Shown piece after piece: positions 17,920-25,536 of a DNA stretch of 64,000 nucleotides. The translations under genes were made by a program, and so were the position numbers. Position 1 is the first letter of the stretch. Every line of letters begins with the position of its first letter. Source of the DNA: Avimicrobium caecorum (GTDB lineage Bacteria > Bacillota > Clostridia > Oscillospirales > Ruminococcaceae); assembly GCA_904394705.1 (NCBI GenBank), contig CAJFNJ010000035.1:1-64000 (forward strand), given 5' to 3'. Under the pieces are notes generated by a model. It saw nothing but the letters and a program-made list of their open reading frames with translations. It made no database searches and had not been told where the DNA came from.

Positions 17920-19809
17920 TTACAGATTCTTTACAAAGAGGGCACGGATGGCGTTGAGTACTGCCAGGACCATGACGCCCACATCGGCGAAGATCGCCAG
18001 CCACATATTGGCAATGCCCAGAGCGCCCAGCAGCAGACAGCCCAGCTTGACGCCGATGGCGAACCAGGTGTTCTGGTAGACAATGCGCAGACACTTCCGG
18101 GAGATCTTGATGGCCTTGGCGATCTTGCGGGGGTCGTCGTCCATGAGGACCACATCAGCGGCCTCAATGGCGGCATCCGAACCCATGGCGCCCATGGCGA
18201 TGCCGATGTCCGCACGGGAGAGCACCGGAGCATCGTTGATGCCGTCGCCCACAAAGGCGAGCTTATCCCGGTCATTGGAACGCTCTGCCAGCAGTTCTTC
18301 CACCTTGGTGACCTTGTCTGCGGGGAGCAGTTCGCTGTAATACTCGTCGATTCCCAGTTCCTTTGCCACCTTTTCGGCTACCGAGCGATGGTCGCCGGTG
18401 AGCATGACCATCCGGCGCACACCGGCGCTCCGGAGCTGGGCAATGGCTTCCGCCGCACCGGGCTTGATACGGTCGGCAATGAGGATCTGTCCGGCATAGA
18501 CGCCGTCCACCGAGATGTGTACCACAGTACCGGGTTCATCGCTTTCCTGGAAAGCAACACCCAGCTGGTTCATCAGCTTGTCATTGCCCGCAGCCACCGA
18601 TTTGCCGTCCACTTCAGCTACGACACCGGCGCCGCTGCGCTCCTCCACCTGACCCACACGGGAGCGGTCCAGTTCCTGTCCATAGGCCTTCTGGAGGCTC
18701 TTGCTGATGGGGTGGGAGGACGCGCTCTCTGCCAGGGCTGCCAGCTCCAGCAGGCGTCCTTCCTCAAAGCCCTCTGCCGGGGTGATGCGGGTCACTTCAA
18801 AGACGCCTTCGGTGAGGGTACCGGTCTTGTCAAAGACCAGGGTACGGGTCTGGGCGAGGGTTTCCAGGTAGTTGGAGCCCTTGACCAGCACACCCTGATT
18901 GCTGGCGCCGCCGATGCCGGCGAAGAAGGAGAGCGGAATACTGATCACCAGCGCGCAGGGACAGCTGATAACCAGGAAGGTAAGGGCACGGTAGAACCAG
19001 TCAGCCCAGTCGGGGGTGAGGCCCATGAGGAACTGACGGGTCAGGGGCGGCAGCAGAGCCAGTGCCACGGCACTGTAACAGACTGCCGGGGTATAGACCT
19101 TGGCGAACTTGGAGATAAAGGCCTCCGACTTGGATTTGCGGGAGGAGGCATTCTCCACCAGGTCGAGGATCTTGGAAACGGTGGATTCGCCGAATTCCTT
19201 GGTGGTGCGGATCTTCAGCAGACCGGTGAGGTTGATGCAGCCGCTGATGATCTCGCCGCCCTCTTCCACTTCCCGGGGAACACTTTCGCCGGTGAGGGCA
19301 GCGGTGTTGAGGGTGGAACGGCCCTCTACGACAATGCCGTCGATGGGCACCTTTTCACCCGGCTGGACAATGATGATGGAGCCCACTTCCACTTCATCGG
19401 GGTCCACCTGTTCCAGCTGACCATCCACTTCGATGTTGGCATAGTCAGGACGGATGTCCATGAGTTCGCTGATATTCTTGCGGCTCCGTCCCACGGCATA
19501 GCTCTGGAACAGTTCACCGATCTGATAGAACAGCATAACGGCAATGGCTTCGGTATAGTCGCCGCTGTCGGTGAGGCCGATGACAATGGCGCCCACGGTG
19601 GCAACTGCCATGAGGAAGTTCTCATCGAAGACCTGACGGTTCCAGATGCCCAGAACAGCCTTCCAGAGAATATCATAGCCCACGATGAAATAGGGTACCA
19701 TGTAGAGGGCGAACCGGACAAGACCGGTGACCGGTACAAAGTGCAGCGCCACCATCAGCACGGCGGAAACAATGATCCGCCAGAGCATTTTTTTCTGCTT
19801 TTTGTTCAT
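17920..19809 (-). CDS. P1B-type heavy-metal ATPase (Zn/Cd/Pb exporter type)
   Basis: A 629-residue membrane pump exporting divalent soft metals. TGES at 173-176 (actuator), CPC at 283-285 in the metal-binding helix, Asp327 in DKTGTLT (phosphorylated), the SSHPIS motif of P1B pumps and GDGINDAP are all visible. The last helix has ADVGVMVLAVLNA, whose Asp is typical of Zn/Cd pumps. The usual N-terminal HMA domain is absent and is supplied as a separate gene just upstream. The start has GAGGAAAT-type spacing to the ATG. An ArsR-type box lies in its promoter. Subclass is assigned from motifs. Confidence 0.92.
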   Translation of the reverse strand: MNKKQKKMLWRIIVSAVLMVALHFVPVTGLVRFALYMVPYFIVGYDILWKAVLGIWNRQVFDENFLMAVATVGAIVIGLTDSGDYTEAIAVMLFYQIGELFQSYAVGRSRKNISELMDIRPDYANIEVDGQLEQVDPDEVEVGSIIIVQPGEKVPIDGIVVEGRSTLNTAALTGESVPREVEEGGEIISGCINLTGLLKIRTTKEFGESTVSKILDLVENASSRKSKSEAFISKFAKVYTPAVCYSAVALALLPPLTRQFLMGLTPDWADWFYRALTFLVISCPCALVISIPLSFFAGIGGASNQGVLVKGSNYLETLAQTRTLVFDKTGTLTEGVFEVTRITPAEGFEEGRLLELAALAESASSHPISKSLQKAYGQELDRSRVGQVEERSGAGVVAEVDGKSVAAGNDKLMNQLGVAFQESDEPGTVVHISVDGVYAGQILIADRIKPGAAEAIAQLRSAGVRRMVMLTGDHRSVAEKVAKELGIDEYYSELLPADKVTKVEELLAERSNDRDKLAFVGDGINDAPVLSRADIGIAMGAMGSDAAIEAADVVLMDDDPRKIAKAIKISRKCLRIVYQNTWFAIGVKLGCLLLGALGIANMWLAIFADVGVMVLAVLNAIRALFVKNL

Positions 19810-19859
19810 AGAGGAAATCCCTTCTTTGATCCGGTCGGAGCCGGGAGTTTTATAATTAA

Positions 19860-19882
19860 ATAAATGCTTAATCGTTCATATA
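19860..19882 (-). promoter_or_regulatory. Probable ArsR-type operator before the ATPase
   Basis: The AT-rich sequence ATAAATGCTTAATCGTTCAT shares AAATGCTT and TTCATAT with the region before the HMA gene. It sits between the HMA terminator and the ATPase start, where a promoter is expected. Confidence 0.5.
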
Positions 19883-19892
19883 TTACTGCTGC

Positions 19893-19924
19893 AAAAACAC
19901 CCGGGCAATGCCGCAGGTGTTTTT
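19893..19924 (-). terminator. Terminator of the HMA gene
   Basis: AAAAACACC pairs with GGTGTTTTT, with an inner GGCATTGCC hairpin. The ATPase is therefore probably transcribed from its own promoter. Confidence 0.75.
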
Positions 19925-19966
19925 TACCAGCAGTCGGAACCGGACGGACAAGCGTCCCATGGGATC

Positions 19967-20185
19967 TTACAGGAAGATCTCGCAGTCGCTTTCCACCTTC
20001 TTGCAGTTCTTGAGGACCTCAGCCATGACGGCCTTGGGGTCCTGGCCCTCATCAAACTCCACAGCCATCTTCAGGGTCATGAAGTTCACATTGGCGTCCT
20101 TGACGCCGGGGGTCTTGCGGGCGGCGTCCTCCATCTTGTTGGCGCAGTTGGCGCAGTCCACATCGATCTTATAGGTCTTTTTCAT
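19967..20185 (-). CDS. Heavy-metal-associated (HMA) domain metallochaperone
   Basis: A 72-residue ferredoxin-like metal carrier. CANCAN at residues 11-16 provides the CxxC metal site, and the alternation of strands and helices matches HMA domains. It would hand metal to the downstream P1B ATPase, which lacks its own HMA domain. Extra cysteines (NCKK, ESDCEIF) near the C-terminus are unusual and could add a ligand. A strong GGAGAAAA site precedes the ATG. Confidence 0.9.
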   Translation of the reverse strand: MKKTYKIDVDCANCANKMEDAARKTPGVKDANVNFMTLKMAVEFDEGQDPKAVMAEVLKNCKKVESDCEIFL

Positions 20186-20221
20186 TGCTGTTTTCTCCTT
20201 TCCCGACAGAATTTCGGTTAT

Positions 20222-20245
20222 AAGATTAAATGCTTGTTTAATCTT
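20222..20245. promoter_or_regulatory. Perfect palindrome, probable ArsR operator
   Basis: AAGATTAAA-N6-TTTAATCTT is a perfect 9-bp inverted repeat just upstream of the HMA gene. The nearby divergent ArsR gene is the likely source of the binding protein (inference). Confidence 0.6.
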
Positions 20246-20482
20246 TCATATCTATACTCTATGTCAAAGAGGGCCGGAAGTCAACGGGGGAACAGTGAAT
20301 CGTTCCGTTTGGATTAAAAACAGTTCCGAATGGATTAAGCTAAAAAAGCCCAGACTCTGGATGCCCGCAAACCGCGTACAGATGCGATAAAATCGCCCTT
20401 GCGGGGAGCAGTTCTCTGACGTCCCCGGAAAATTGGGTGGGTATGCCTTTGTTTTTCGCCCTCGCCTGGCTTCGGGCGGAAA

Positions 20483-20623
20483 AAGAGAATAGTGAATAGT
20501 GAATAGAGAATAGTTTCGGTGTGCCTGGCGGCACCGATTCAGAAGCGGAGGCGAGGGAGGGAAATTCCCGCATGCCCTCCCAGCGGGCGGGGGACGCCAG
20601 GGAACCGCCCCACCGCAGGTGGC
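20483..20623 (-). repeat. Dispersed repeat, left inverted copy
   Basis: Read on minus, it runs CCACCTGCGGTGGGGCGGTT, then CGCTGGGAGGGCATGCG, CCCTCCCTCGC, GTGCCGCCAGGCACACC and a tail of CTATTCTCTATTCAC units. The same blocks in the same order occur in the opposite orientation at 22211-22371. The gene-free stretch 20186-20720 holds the HMA promoter, this repeat and the ArsR promoter; 20264-20480 shows nothing else recognisable. Confidence 0.8.
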
Positions 20624-20654
20624 AAGGCCCCAGCGCCGCATTTTCCGCAGGTGG

Positions 20655-20684
20655 TTGACAGAGGGCGGGCGGGGATTTTACAAT
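20655..20684 (+). promoter_or_regulatory. Promoter of the ArsR/AraC genes
   Basis: TTGACA (20655-20660) and TACAAT (20679-20684) with an 18-base GC-rich spacer, 36 bases before the ArsR start. Confidence 0.65.
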
Positions 20685-20720
20685 GGAGGAAACAAAGGCG
20701 AACAAAAGGAGAGTGGAGCC

Positions 20721-21098
20721 ATGAAGCCGGAACAGACCGGACACGAACCCTGCGGCTGCGGCAGTGATCAGCTGCGGGAGAAACTCCCGTCCACCGGGGA
20801 GATCCAGTCGGTGGCGGATGCCATGCGGCAGCTGGGAGACAGCAGCCGGCTGCGGATCTTCTGGGTGCTGTGCCACTGTGAGGAATGCGTCATGGGGCTG
20901 TCGGCGCTGGTGGAGATGAGCAGTCCGGCGGTGAGCCATCATCTGCGGCTGCTCAAGAGTGCCGGACTGATCGTCAGCCGGCGGCAGGGCAAGGAGATGT
21001 ACTACCGGGCAGCGGATACCGAAGCAGCCCGGGTGCTGCACCATACCATTGAACAGCTGGCAGCCCTCTCCTGTCCCGGAGAGGAGGAAGAGGCATGA
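20721..21098 (+). CDS. ArsR/SmtB-family metal-sensing repressor
   Basis: A 125-residue winged-helix dimer. GDSSRLRIFWVL opens the HTH domain, and SSPAVSHHLRLLKSAGLI is the recognition region. The N-terminal EPCGCG and the helix-3 CHCEECVMG supply several cysteines in positions used by CadC/CmtR-type sensors, which points to a soft metal such as Zn, Cd or Pb. The ATG at 20721 has AAAAGGAGAG upstream. Its stop overlaps the start of the AraC gene (ATGA). The nearby HMA and P1B ATPase genes are the probable targets. Confidence 0.88.
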   Translation: MKPEQTGHEPCGCGSDQLREKLPSTGEIQSVADAMRQLGDSSRLRIFWVLCHCEECVMGLSALVEMSSPAVSHHLRLLKSAGLIVSRRQGKEMYYRAADTEAARVLHHTIEQLAALSCPGEEEEA

Positions 21099-22111
21099 CC
21101 CTGTGGACCAAGGAGACAATCACCGGGGATCTCCGGGACCTGCCGGCGGGAATGCAGGAGATCCGTACCCCGGAGGGAGAACTCTGCCGGCTGCCGCTGC
21201 CTGAGAGCGGCGGACGGGGCCGGTCGGAGGAGATCCGGCTCTGTGACTGGGCGACCATGCGGCTGGAGTGGTATGAAGCCGAGGGATTTCATTCCCGGCA
21301 TGGAGCCGAGCCGGGCTTTCTGGAGCTGAGCTTCTGCCTGAGCGGACGCATGGGCTGGCAGCTCCGGGACGGCAGCGGACTCTATCTCGGGCCGGGCGGG
21401 CTGGCCATCCGCCTGCGGGAGAGCTGCAGTGATTCCCGGCTCCAGTTCCCGCTGGGGTACTATGCGGGACTGGCCTTCTCGGTGGATACCCGGACGCTGG
21501 ATGCCCAGCTGCCTGTCCCTCTCGCGCAGATGGGCGCCACCGGAGCGGGGCTGCTGGAGCGGTACTGTCCCGGCGGACGCAGTCTGGCTCTGGCGGCTCA
21601 GGCGGGAGTGGCGCCGCTGCTGGAACCGCTGGCGCGTCTGCCCCGGGAGGCCCGGCCTGCCTGGGGACTGCTGCGCATCCAGGAACTGCTGCTCCTGCTG
21701 GGGGCTCTGGAACAGCCCGAGCTGTCCTCCCCTGAGGGCTGGCCCCGGGATCAGCTGGCTGCAATCCAGGCGGTGCATGCACGTCTGGTGGAAGATCTCT
21801 CTCGGCGGCATACCATTGAGGAGCTGTCCCGGGAGCACCTGCTCAACACCTCGGCGCTGAAAGCCGGATTCAAGGCGGTATACGGACAGCCGGTGGGCGC
21901 CTATATGCGGGAGCTGCGGATGCGGGAAGCCGCCCGTCTGCTCCGGGAGAGCGACCTGCCCATCGCCGGTGTGGCAGCCGCTGTGGGGTATGAGAACCAG
22001 GGCAAGTTCACCCGTGCCTTCAAGGAGGCCGTGGGACTGCTTCCCACCGAGTACCGCCGCCAGAACGGCCCCCTGCGGGGGAAGCAGTTCCCTGGTGTCC
22101 CCCGTCAGTAA
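21095..22111 (+). CDS. AraC-family transcription regulator
   Basis: A 338-residue protein with a cupin-like or variable N-terminal sensor domain and a C-terminal double HTH of about 100 residues (IEELSREHLLNTSALKAGF, then IAGVAAAVGYENQGKFTRAF and the signature EAVGLLPTEYRR). It overlaps the ArsR stop by four bases and is translationally coupled to it. Pairing of an AraC regulator with an ArsR sensor is unusual. I cannot identify its ligand. Confidence 0.88.
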   Translation: MTLWTKETITGDLRDLPAGMQEIRTPEGELCRLPLPESGGRGRSEEIRLCDWATMRLEWYEAEGFHSRHGAEPGFLELSFCLSGRMGWQLRDGSGLYLGPGGLAIRLRESCSDSRLQFPLGYYAGLAFSVDTRTLDAQLPVPLAQMGATGAGLLERYCPGGRSLALAAQAGVAPLLEPLARLPREARPAWGLLRIQELLLLLGALEQPELSSPEGWPRDQLAAIQAVHARLVEDLSRRHTIEELSREHLLNTSALKAGFKAVYGQPVGAYMRELRMREAARLLRESDLPIAGVAAAVGYENQGKFTRAFKEAVGLLPTEYRRQNGPLRGKQFPGVPRQ

Positions 22112-22136
22112 TGCAGAAATGCAAAACGCCCCTTCC

Positions 22137-22371
22137 AAATCCCGTGCCGCAAAGCGGCACACCGAAACTCTTCGCTCTTCACTTTTCACTATTCTCTATT
22201 CACCCTCGCACCACCTGCGGTGGGGCGGTTCTCTGGCGACTCTCGCTCGCTGGGAGAGCATGCGAAAGCGGCCCTCCCTCGCACAGTCCCACCCGCCGGA
22301 CGAAAATTTCTTCTGACCCTGTGCCGCCAGGCACACCAAAACTCTTCGCTCTTCACTCTTCCCTCTTCGCT
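22137..22371 (+). repeat. Dispersed repeat, right copies
   Basis: 22137-22205 is a tail-only unit (GGCACACCGAAACTCTTCGC and CTATTCTCTATTCAC). 22211-22371 is a full unit matching 20483-20623 in inverted orientation, including the terminal GTGCCGCCAGGCACACC hairpin. Together they fill the gap between the AraC and CDF genes, and no frame in them looks coding. Confidence 0.8.
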
Positions 22372-22374
22372 AAA

Positions 22375-22410
22375 AAACGCCGTCCCCACTCGCTGCGGGG
22401 ACGGCGTTTT
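22375..22410. terminator. Terminator, mainly of the CDF transporter gene
   Basis: AAAACGCCGTCCCC pairs perfectly with GGGGACGGCGTTTT across an eight-base loop. Confidence 0.88.
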
Positions 22411-22411
22411 C

Positions 22412-23632
22412 TTATTGTTCCGAGGCAGAGGTTTCCGCTTCCTTGGCCTTTTCCGAGGCGAAGGTGCCGGTGAAGCTGTTCTCGGCGGTGATGACGCAGA
22501 GCCACAGGGGATTCTTCCGCTGGGCAGCTTCCTGCAGGGCGTGCTTGAGTTCCGGGGCGCGGCTGTCCAGTTCCCGGGGCAGCACCAGATCGAAGATCAC
22601 ATTGGTATGGGTGGTGCCGGGCACCATGCGCAGGTCATGGATGGAGAGCCGGGGATCGAGCTTCTTTGCTTCGGCGGCAAAGAACTCCCGGGCCTCACCG
22701 GTTTCGGAATCATCGGTGACAATGGGGTCGTAGTGGATCACCACATGCAGCCCCTCCTGCTCCAGGAAGTATTTCTCAATGCGGTCGATGGTGTCATGGC
22801 TTTCCAGTACATCGGCACTGGCAGCCATTTCGGCATGCAGACTGGCAAACTGCCGGCCCGGGCCATAGTCATGTACGATCATGTCATGGATGCCCAGTAC
22901 GCCGGGATAGGAAAGGGTCACATCGGCGATATGCCGTACCAGTTCGGGATCGGGGGTCTGTCCCAGCAGCGGGGCAATGGAATCCTTTACCAGACCCCAG
23001 CCGCTCCACAGGATAAAGGCTGCCACAGCCAGACCCATATAGCCATCCAGATTCCAGCCGAACTGCATCTGCAGCAGAGTGGCAATGAGGACAGCGCCGG
23101 TGCTGATGACATCGTTGCGGCTGTCAGCGGCGGTGGCTTCCAGGGTGGCGGAGCGGATCAGCCGTCCCACATGGCGGTTGAAGGCTGCCATCCAGAACTT
23201 CACCAGAATGGAGGCCGCCAGGATCAGAATGGATGCCATTCCGGTGGTGATGGGTTCCGGCGAGAGGATCTTCTGGATGCTGGTCTTTGCCAGTTCAGCG
23301 CCGATGAGCAGGATCATCACGCTCACCGCCAGTCCCGAGAGATATTCGGTGCGTCCGTGTCCATAGGGGTGTTCATCATCGGCGGGACGGGCAGCCAGCC
23401 GGAATCCCAGCAGGGTGATGATGCTCGATGAGGCATCCGAGAGGTTGTTGACGGCGTCGGCGGAGATGGCAACGCTGCCGGTGAGCAGTCCTGCCAGGAA
23501 TTTGCCGGCGGAGAGCAGAAGGTTGCAGCAGATGCCCACCAGACCGGCCAGATTGCCGCACCGGGCCCGGACCTGCGGGTCATTTACTTCGGGGTATCCT
23601 TTTACAAAATGCGAGAGCAGAAATTCAGTCAT
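22412..23632 (-). CDS. Cation diffusion facilitator (CDF) transporter
   Basis: A 406-residue inner-membrane antiporter that exports Zn, Fe or Mn in exchange for protons. Six helices span roughly residues 25-210, with the metal-site motifs SADAVNNLSD in helix 2 and DSRNDVIST in helix 5, and the typical HPYGHGR loop. A cytosolic dimerisation domain with HDMIVHDYGPG follows. The C-terminus carries an unusually long extra ferredoxin-like segment and a charged tail compared with minimal CDF proteins of about 300 residues. It starts 33 bases after the methyltransferase stop on the same strand and is probably co-transcribed. Metal specificity cannot be read from sequence alone. Confidence 0.9.
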   Translation of the reverse strand: MTEFLLSHFVKGYPEVNDPQVRARCGNLAGLVGICCNLLLSAGKFLAGLLTGSVAISADAVNNLSDASSSIITLLGFRLAARPADDEHPYGHGRTEYLSGLAVSVMILLIGAELAKTSIQKILSPEPITTGMASILILAASILVKFWMAAFNRHVGRLIRSATLEATAADSRNDVISTGAVLIATLLQMQFGWNLDGYMGLAVAAFILWSGWGLVKDSIAPLLGQTPDPELVRHIADVTLSYPGVLGIHDMIVHDYGPGRQFASLHAEMAASADVLESHDTIDRIEKYFLEQEGLHVVIHYDPIVTDDSETGEAREFFAAEAKKLDPRLSIHDLRMVPGTTHTNVIFDLVLPRELDSRAPELKHALQEAAQRKNPLWLCVITAENSFTGTFASEKAKEAETSASEQ

Positions 23633-23664
23633 GCAGTAACACAGTCCTTTTTATCGAAATGGTT

Positions 23665-24396
23665 TCAGACAGGCTTGCGGGCCTTGACCAGCAGCATCAT
23701 GGGACGGCGCATCTCATCCGCCATACCGGGCAGATCCAGCATGGACGGATCGGGCATAGCCTCTTCCACAGCCTCCAGTACAAAGCCGCACCGGATTAGA
23801 CCCATCAGGATCTGGGTGAGGGTATGGTGCTGTTTTTTGACCTCCTGACCCAGGAAGAGGGTGGTGCGTTCCCCGGGATAATAGTAGTTGTCCACCGGCC
23901 AGCAGACCGGACGGCCCTCAGCGTCCCGGACCCAGTCCTCCCGTACACCGGCAGTAAAGACCGGGTGTTCGATATTGAACAGGAATACACCGCCGGGCCG
24001 GAGGGTGGAGAATACCTTCCGGTAGATGTCGTCCAGGTCGGCGAGGTAGTGCAGGGCCAGATTGGAAACCACCAGGTCATAGTATCCGGCGGGATAGCTG
24101 TATTCGGCAATGCCGCATACCTCATACCGGATGCGGGGGTCGGCATTGCGCGCCCGGGCTTCGGCGATCATCTTCTCACTGAGATCCAGCCCCAGGGCTT
24201 CCGCGGCGCCCTGTTCCACGGCGTATTTGCAGTGCCAGCCATAGCCGCAGCCCAGATCCAGTACCCGGCTGCCCTCCATGGCAGGGAACAGCGGCTGGAG
24301 CTGATGCCATTCCCCGGCAGCTTCCAGTCCGCCGGTGCTCCGGGCCATCCGGGAATAGGCGTCAAAAAATGCCTTGTCATCATAGATGTTGTTCAT
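23665..24396 (-). CDS. Class I SAM-dependent methyltransferase
   Basis: A 243-residue cytosolic enzyme. Motif I is VLDLGCGYGWHC, motif II is GLDLSEKMI, and YDLVVSNLALHYL follows, so SAM binding is likely. The closest pattern is the UbiE/Methyltransf_11 type, acting on a small molecule. The ATG at 24396 is preferred because AGGAGGAAT precedes it. It is the first gene before the CDF transporter. Nothing shows its substrate. Confidence 0.85.
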   Translation of the reverse strand: MNNIYDDKAFFDAYSRMARSTGGLEAAGEWHQLQPLFPAMEGSRVLDLGCGYGWHCKYAVEQGAAEALGLDLSEKMIAEARARNADPRIRYEVCGIAEYSYPAGYYDLVVSNLALHYLADLDDIYRKVFSTLRPGGVFLFNIEHPVFTAGVREDWVRDAEGRPVCWPVDNYYYPGERTTLFLGQEVKKQHHTLTQILMGLIRCGFVLEAVEEAMPDPSMLDLPGMADEMRRPMMLLVKARKPV

Positions 24397-24440
24397 GGGA
24401 AAATTCCTCCTTCTATGGATAAAAAAGGCGGTCAACTGCC

Positions 24441-24469
24441 ATTTTAGCACACCCGGTGCCGGCAGGCAA
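24441..24469 (-). promoter_or_regulatory. Promoter of the methyltransferase/CDF genes
   Basis: On minus, TTGCCT (24469-24464) and TAAAAT (24446-24441) are 17 bases apart, with an extended TGC before the -10 box. Confidence 0.6.
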
Positions 24470-24672
24470 CGGGGCAGAGAAAAGTTTTGGTTTCATCTGC
24501 AGTTTACACAGGGGACGAATCCCCGCAAAGCCGGGCCGGTATAATAAAACCGTACCGGAACAGCGGGAGGCAGTTCCTGCCGGCGGACGGCGGGAACCAA
24601 AACCCCCATGGCGCTTGCTGCCGCCTTGCCGCTGGAAGCAGTGGGCGCCTGAATGGAAAGGAGTGCCTGTCC

Positions 24673-24867
24673 ATGCTTCCCTGTCAGAGCCGCTGTCCCC
24701 AGTATCATGAAGGTTGTCACAAGACCTGCGCCGCCTGGAAAAAGTACCGGGCTGCCAGTGCCGAGGATCACCGCCGCCGCCGTGCCTATCTTGACTATTA
24801 CAGCCGGCTCTGTGCCGATGTGGAACGCCGGTGCTGGAAGGTGGACCCTCACTGGACTCTGCGGTAG
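24673..24867 (+). CDS. Small cysteine-rich protein
   Basis: A 64-residue protein. An N-terminal half with cysteines in CQSRCPQYHEGCHKTC could bind a metal ion. An Arg-rich helix (DHRRRRAYLDYY) and a VERRCWK end follow. AAAGGAG lies upstream, and TATAAT at 24541-24546 could be the -10 box. The pattern resembles small proteins common in Clostridia and their phages, with no function known to me. It is short, so it may be skipped by gene callers. Confidence 0.6.
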   Translation: MLPCQSRCPQYHEGCHKTCAAWKKYRAASAEDHRRRRAYLDYYSRLCADVERRCWKVDPHWTLR

Positions 24868-24902
24868 CGGGTCCTGGATTCTGAACCGAGGTGGATTTTC
24901 TC

Positions 24903-24992
24903 ATGGAACTTCTCCGGGCACTTTTCTGTGTGGGACTGGTCGCCGCCGGCTGGCGGGTCCTGGCGCCCCTCTGCCCCCGGCGCTGGCTCTGA
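24903..24992 (+). CDS. Possible 29-residue membrane peptide
   Basis: ATG with GAGGTGG upstream, encoding MELLRALFCVGLVAAGWRVL and a short basic tail (RRWL). This would make one membrane helix. It lies between the small Cys-rich gene and a terminator. No homology argument is possible by eye. Confidence 0.3.
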   Translation: MELLRALFCVGLVAAGWRVLAPLCPRRWL

Positions 24993-25030
24993 CCGGCTGT
25001 TTTTCCCCGAATAGAACCTGCTCCCTCTCC

Positions 25031-25052
25031 ACGCCCGCAAGGGCGTTTTTTT
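25031..25052 (+). terminator. Terminator of the small-gene transcript
   Basis: ACGCCC-GCAA-GGGCGT followed by a T run. Confidence 0.85.
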
Positions 25053-25064
25053 CTGCCTGGATAG

Positions 25065-25118
25065 GTTGACAACTGTCTACCTTTCTGATATGCTGATGTC
25101 AGGTAAACAACTGTCTAC
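25065..25118 (+). promoter_or_regulatory. BlaI promoter with two operators
   Basis: TTGACA (25066-25071) and TATGCT (25089-25094) are 17 bases apart. Two near-identical dyads, GTTGACAACTGTCTAC (25065-25080) and GTAAACAACTGTCTAC (25103-25118), flank the -10 box. Such paired sites are typical of BlaI/MecI autoregulation. Confidence 0.8.
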
Positions 25119-25140
25119 CATACGGAAGGAGGGAACGACG

Positions 25141-25536
25141 ATGGTCAATATTCCGCTGTCGGACGGCGAATGGAAGCTGATGAACCAGCTCTGGGGCAAG
25201 TCCCCGGCGACCATTACCCAGCTCATCGAGCGGCTGGCGCCGGAGACGGGCTGGACCAAGCATACAATCATCACCATGCTCAGCCGTCTGGAGAAGAAGG
25301 GTGCGGTGGCTCACCGGGAAAACGGACGGGCCAAGGAATTCTGGCCGGTGCTGGATCAGGCGGATGCCTGCCGCCGGGAGACCCGGAGTTTTCTGGATCG
25401 GCTCTATGGCGGGAGCCTGGGACTGATGGTGTCCACCCTGGTGGGGACAGAGGCCCTCACCCCGGACGATGTAGAGGAGCTGGAAGAACTGCTCCAGAGG
25501 GCAAAGGAGGCGAAACGCCATGATGAATCCCAGTGA
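25141..25536 (+). CDS. BlaI/MecI-family repressor
   Basis: A 131-residue winged-helix repressor. SDGEWKLMNQLW opens the HTH domain, and TKHTIITMLSRLEKKGAV is the recognition helix and wing. The C-terminal helices serve dimerisation. In this family the repressor is cleaved after a signal from an M56 sensor protease, here the overlapping next gene. Two dyad operators sit in its own promoter, so it should be autoregulated. Confidence 0.92.
   Translation: MVNIPLSDGEWKLMNQLWGKSPATITQLIERLAPETGWTKHTIITMLSRLEKKGAVAHRENGRAKEFWPVLDQADACRRETRSFLDRLYGGSLGLMVSTLVGTEALTPDDVEELEELLQRAKEAKRHDESQ

Noticed and set aside
24413..25072. A 219-codon minus frame over the small-gene region
   Set aside because: Low-complexity Arg/Pro text, no start signal, and it covers a plus-strand terminator.
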